From: an uncultured Actinomycetes bacterium
GTDB taxonomy: Bacteria; Actinomycetota; Actinomycetes; Mycobacteriales; Nakamurellaceae
NCBI GenBank assembly: GCA_937926105.1
Contig: CALANS010000167.1
Span: 1-8,615, forward strand
DNA length: 8,615 bases
Direction: 5' to 3'
Below, in pieces: positions 6,123-8,615 of the stretch. The notes beneath the pieces are model-generated. The model worked only from the letters and a program-made list of their open reading frames with translations. It was not told the origin of the DNA and ran no database searches. Position numbers and translations under genes: made by a program. Position 1 is the stretch's first letter. The number at the start of each line of letters is the position of its first letter.

Positions 6123-6346
6123 ACCGCGAGGATGGCGCGGCGCTCGGCCGGGCGGTCCGAGAGCTGCGAGTCGAGCGAGGCTGGAGTCAGCGGGAATTGG
6201 CCGAGGCGGCGCATATTACGCAGTCTGCTGTGGCCAGGTTCGAAGCGGGCGGCACGGTTCCGTCCCTGCCGGTGTTGCATCGGATAGCCGATGCACTCGA
6301 TGCCGATCTGACCGTTGCGGTCACGTCGCGGCTCCACGCGGCATAG
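6119..6346 (+). CDS. Small XRE-family HTH protein, start codon unclear (possibly 5'-truncated)
   Basis: The frame encodes a textbook XRE/Cro-type helix-turn-helix: GRAVRELRVERGWSQRELAE, then HITQSAVARFEAGG, then PSLPVLHRIADALDADL, ending HAA. This is the usual size of a minimal repressor or HigA-like antitoxin. No ATG, GTG or TTG occurs in this frame before the HTH: it is open back to 6002, where it overlaps the protease in another frame. The only candidates are CTG 6119 (CTGA overlap with the protease stop, 75 residues) and CTG 6113, neither with a ribosome-binding site. Either it starts at a rare CTG by coupling, or its 5' end was lost when the ietAS cassette arrived. The HTH is certain; expression is doubtful. 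If expressed, it may regulate ietAS or the convergent excisionase. Confidence 0.6.
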   Translation: MNREDGAALGRAVRELRVERGWSQRELAEAAHITQSAVARFEAGGTVPSLPVLHRIADALDADLTVAVTSRLHAA

Positions 6347-6371
6347 CAGCGGCGCATTACCAGCGTCACGG

Positions 6372-6590
6372 TCACAGTCGCCCAGCGTTGGGAATCTTTC
6401 TTAAGGCGCGGTCGAGTTCGTTCAGATCGATGCGGAGCGCGCGCTTTCCGAACCGGTAGGCGGGCAGGGTGCCGTCGGCAACGCGGCGGCGGATGGTCTT
6501 GTGTGAACACGCAGCGTATTCAGCGGCGTCGGCGATTGTTGCGAGACGTCGAGGTCGTGCCGTCTCGCTGACCGCTAGATTGCGCGTCAT
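6372..6590 (-). CDS. Excisionase-like winged-HTH protein
   Basis: A 72-residue DNA-binding protein of the HTH_17/excisionase type. Residues 16-39 (LATIADAAEYAACSHKTIRR then RVADG) form the helix-turn-helix and 40-62 (TLPAYRFGKRALRIDLNELD) the wing and last helix. Such proteins bend attachment-site DNA and direct integrase toward excision; related ones act as transcription factors. The start at ATG 6590 is chosen for the strong AAGGAG 8 nt upstream. An alternative ATG at 6626 adds 12 residues and overlaps the relaxase stop as ATGA, but has no good site. It is co-directional with the relaxase and probably in one transcript, and it converges on the XRE frame with 25 bp between them. The fold is confident; the excision role is inferred from context, because no integrase is visible. 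Confidence 0.85.
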   Translation of the reverse strand: MTRNLAVSETARPRRLATIADAAEYAACSHKTIRRRVADGTLPAYRFGKRALRIDLNELDRALRKIPNAGRL

Positions 6591-6597
6591 GGCGGAT

Positions 6598-6604
6598 TCT
6601 CCTT
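6598..6604 (-). promoter_or_regulatory. Ribosome-binding site deciding the excisionase start
   Basis: On the minus strand AAGGAGA (6604 to 6598) precedes the ATG at 6590, with 8 nt between AAGGAG and that ATG. It is among the best Shine-Dalgarno matches in the window and favours 6590 over the ATG at 6626 that overlaps the relaxase stop. Confidence 0.7.
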
Positions 6605-6622
6605 CTGTCGGTGCAGGTTCGG

Positions 6623-8615
6623 TCATCGCTCGACACCGCGAGCCGAGTTGCGCCGTGAGCGAGGCGATCGTTCTCGCAAGGCGTATCGACCAGCGGTCAG
6701 CGAGTGCAGGGCGGTTTCACCCGGCCCACGGGCGACGGTGGCACGCATTGGAACAGCAGAACGGGCCGTGTCAGGAGCGCGTGTTGCGTCTCCACTTCGG
6801 CGTGAGATCCATTGCTGTGCTTGGTGTTCGAGTTCGGCTTGGGTGTCGTGTGCGGAGAGTTGCTGGCCGGTGTTGGCGAGGATTTGCTCGAGGACGGCCT
6901 GTGTGCTGGCCGGGTTCGTCGTGTTCGGCTGGTCGGTGTCGGGTTGTGGGTCGGTGATGACGTGCGCGTGGTTGGCGTAGCGGCCGCGGGTCATGGCGAC
7001 GTAGAAGGATTCGCGGGTCATGCCGGGGGCCGCGACGACGTGCGTGGTGTCGACGGTGGATCCTTGGGCGCGGTGGGCGGTGACGGCGTAGCCGAGCTGC
7101 ACGTGCCGGGCGACGTAGTCGGCGGGCAGCGTCACCGGGGTGCCGTGCTCGGCGCGCACGACGAGTCCGCCGTCTGGGGTGTGTCCGGTGACGGTGAAGG
7201 CGGCGCCGTTGGTGACGAACCCGGCGGTGAGCGCGCCCGATCCGGTGCGCCGGGATCGGCCGGTGCCGTCGGGAAGGTGCCGATCGACTTTGCGGGTGAC
7301 GATCCGGTCGCCGATGCCGGCGGTGGTGCCGTCGGCGAGCGGCGCGCCGCCGGGCTGGACGGCGCCGGTGTCGATGAGGTCGGTCTGGGCGATGTGGTTC
7401 AGGGCGGTGACGGTGGCGTTGTCGGCGGCGATCAGGATCGATCGCAGCCCCATCGCGCGGTCTGCCTTCCACGCTGCGTGTGCCTGCTGGAGGGCGCGTT
7501 CGCCGTCGGCTGCGGTGTGGATGCGGCCGGCCTGGCGGTAGTGGCCTAGGGTGTGGGGGTCGCCGTCTCGCAGCCCGATGGAAGCTGTTGCCTCGGCGGC
7601 GTTGTCGCTACCGTCAAGGTTCTTGAACCGGCGGACGTGTTCGAGGGTGGGCGGGTCCGGTCGTGCGCGGGTGAGCATGGCGAACGCGCCGCCGGCGCCT
7701 ACCGCGGACAGTTGCGCGGGGTCGCCGACGAGCACGACCTTCGCCCCGGAGCTGCGGGCCTGGGTGACGATGGCGTCGAGGGTCTTGGTGTCGGCGAGGC
7801 TGGCTTCGTCGACGATGACGAACTGGCCTGGTTTCATCCGCCACCGGTCGAACACGGCCCTCGCCTCGGCGATCTTCGCGTCGAGGTCGGTGGTGGGAAT
7901 GCCTGCGGCCGCGCGCTTTTCGCGGTGGCGTTGCAGGTCGATCAGGGCCTCCAGGCGGCGGGCTTCGCCGGCCTGTTGGGCGATCCATTGCGCCGTGGTT
8001 TCCGCCGCCGTGCCGGTTTCGGCGCCGAGGACGCGGGCGGCCGCGGCGGATGGTGCGAGCCCTGTCACCGATCCTGGGCCGAACGTCGACTCCCACGTCT
8101 CGCGCAGTCGCCGCATGGCGGTGGACTTGCCCGCCCCGGCCGGCCCGACCAGCACGTCCGCGACTCGACCAGACGATGCCAGCGCGGCCACCGCCGCCTG
8201 CGCCGGATCGACCGCAGATGGTGCCGATGACGGGGTCGCTGCCGGGACCGATGTCGTTGCCCGACTGGTGATCTCGAACAGTGCGGGTTCGGCGTTGCCT
8301 ATCCGCGCGAGCCCGGCGTCTCGAACGAGTTTCGCCGTGGCCGGGATCGGTGCGGCGACGGGGCCGCTGCGGTCGTCGGCCGCCGCCAGCAGCCGGTCCT
8401 CGGCGGCGAGGACCGCAAGCGACGTGAACACCCGATGCGCCGCCGGCTCCGCGCCCGCGATCCCCATACCCAACTCCCGCGCTCCCGCAGCTGGGTTGAG
8501 CAGCACGGAGCGGTCCAAAGCGGATCGGGCGACACGGTCGCGGACGGCGATCAGATCGGACGCGGTGGCGAAGTGGGCGCCGGTCGCGGCGATCTGCCGG
8601 GCCGCCTCCGCGTCG
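6623..8615 (-). CDS. traA: MobF/TraA conjugative relaxase-helicase, C-terminal part (5' end beyond window)
   Basis: The frame runs from the right edge (first codon at 8614) to the TGA at 6623-6625, so 663 residues are visible. It holds the RecD-like SF1 helicase of TraA/TrwC relaxases: Walker A GPAGAGKS (near 8146-8123), motif II VDEAS (near 7813-7799), GDPAQL motif (near 7726-7709), the late motif TAHRAQGST (near 7081-7055) and VAMTRGRYANH (near 7000-6968). The relaxase domain with its tyrosine and histidine triad, which would nick oriT and lead the strand into the recipient, lies off the right edge. The TTG at 8518 is internal, not the start. The protein ends about 120 residues after the last helicase motif in an arginine- and serine-rich tail (SPRSRRNSARGVER), whereas relatives I recall run longer, so the 3' end may be truncated. 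Its stop overlaps an upstream ATG of the excisionase frame. Confidence 0.9.
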   Translation of the reverse strand, partial: DAEAARQIAATGAHFATASDLIAVRDRVARSALDRSVLLNPAAGARELGMGIAGAEPAAHRVFTSLAVLAAEDRLLAAADDRSGPVAAPIPATAKLVRDAGLARIGNAEPALFEITSRATTSVPAATPSSAPSAVDPAQAAVAALASSGRVADVLVGPAGAGKSTAMRRLRETWESTFGPGSVTGLAPSAAAARVLGAETGTAAETTAQWIAQQAGEARRLEALIDLQRHREKRAAAGIPTTDLDAKIAEARAVFDRWRMKPGQFVIVDEASLADTKTLDAIVTQARSSGAKVVLVGDPAQLSAVGAGGAFAMLTRARPDPPTLEHVRRFKNLDGSDNAAEATASIGLRDGDPHTLGHYRQAGRIHTAADGERALQQAHAAWKADRAMGLRSILIAADNATVTALNHIAQTDLIDTGAVQPGGAPLADGTTAGIGDRIVTRKVDRHLPDGTGRSRRTGSGALTAGFVTNGAAFTVTGHTPDGGLVVRAEHGTPVTLPADYVARHVQLGYAVTAHRAQGSTVDTTHVVAAPGMTRESFYVAMTRGRYANHAHVITDPQPDTDQPNTTNPASTQAVLEQILANTGQQLSAHDTQAELEHQAQQWISRRSGDATRAPDTARSAVPMRATVARGPGETALHSLTAGRYALRERSPRSRRNSARGVER

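Larger units (their letters stand above)
2160..8615. mobile_element. One end of an integrative (conjugative) element, continuing past the right edge
   Basis: The boundary is the tRNA-Arg 3' fragment at 2160-2207. Inside it lie an excisionase-like gene and a MobF relaxase, the hallmark genes of a self-transferring integrated element, plus a cargo cassette (ietAS). Integrase, replication and type IV secretion genes are not in the window. The element could be defective, because the relaxase tail looks short and the small HTH frame lacks a start. Confidence 0.7.

Noticed and set aside
5899..6459. 186-codon plus-strand frame overlapping the protease end and the HTH frame
   Set aside because: Arginine/serine-rich with no recognisable domain; the true HTH signal is in a different frame.
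6771..7549. Long frames opposite or offset from the relaxase (arginine-rich on minus, glycine/valine-rich on plus)
   Set aside because: Low-complexity composition caused by high GC; the relaxase frame carries all helicase motifs.
1..8615. CRISPR array, rRNA or insertion sequence
   Set aside because: No regularly spaced repeats, rRNA-like stretches or transposase-like proteins were seen.

Overview
The base composition is high-GC (about 60-75% in lines counted by hand) and the gene content is actinobacterial. The best pointer is the small heat-shock protein at 727-1161, which closely resembles, from memory, the Mycobacterium leprae 18-kDa antigen. Mycobacterium or a close relative such as Nocardia, Rhodococcus or Gordonia is the likely host. 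Genus is an inference.

The window has two halves joined at about 2207. The left half (1-2159) looks like resident chromosome: the last codons of an unidentified gene with a terminator-like hairpin, an HspR-like MerR regulator (minus strand) divergent from hsp18, a small protein with a proline-rich basic tail, a gene-poor stretch ending in a 12-bp GC hairpin, and a single-domain J-protein. Regulator, Hsp20 and J-protein form a small protein-folding stress locus.

At 2160-2207 (minus strand) lies exactly the 3' part of a tRNA-Arg(ACG): anticodon arm, variable loop, T-arm, 3' acceptor strand and discriminator base. The D-arm and 5' acceptor strand are absent and are replaced by unrelated DNA. 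This is the usual scar of a tyrosine-recombinase element integrated in a tRNA gene, so everything to the right is read as one end of an integrative, probably conjugative, element.

The element end carries, in order: a gene-free leader rich in inverted repeats (2208-2599); a two-gene operon encoding a AAA+ ATPase and a cytoplasmic subtilisin-like protease (2600-6122), the architecture of the IetAS system (toxin-antitoxin on the Agrobacterium Ti plasmid, later reported as anti-phage); a small XRE-type HTH reading frame with no ordinary start codon (6119-6346); and, convergent to it, an excisionase-like HTH gene (6372-6590) downstream of a MobF/TraA relaxase-helicase whose 5' part lies beyond the right edge. 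No integrase is in the window; it is expected at the far end, next to the reconstituted tRNA.

In short, a conjugative-element backbone (relaxase, excisionase, tRNA attachment site) carries a predicted defence or maintenance cassette just inside its attachment site. The ietAS genes are visibly less GC-rich than the relaxase, so the cassette probably has a separate origin. The least expected details are a helix-turn-helix at the C-terminus of the ATPase, a cluster of dyads upstream of it including one 14-bp palindrome, and the start-less HTH frame abutting the protease stop codon.
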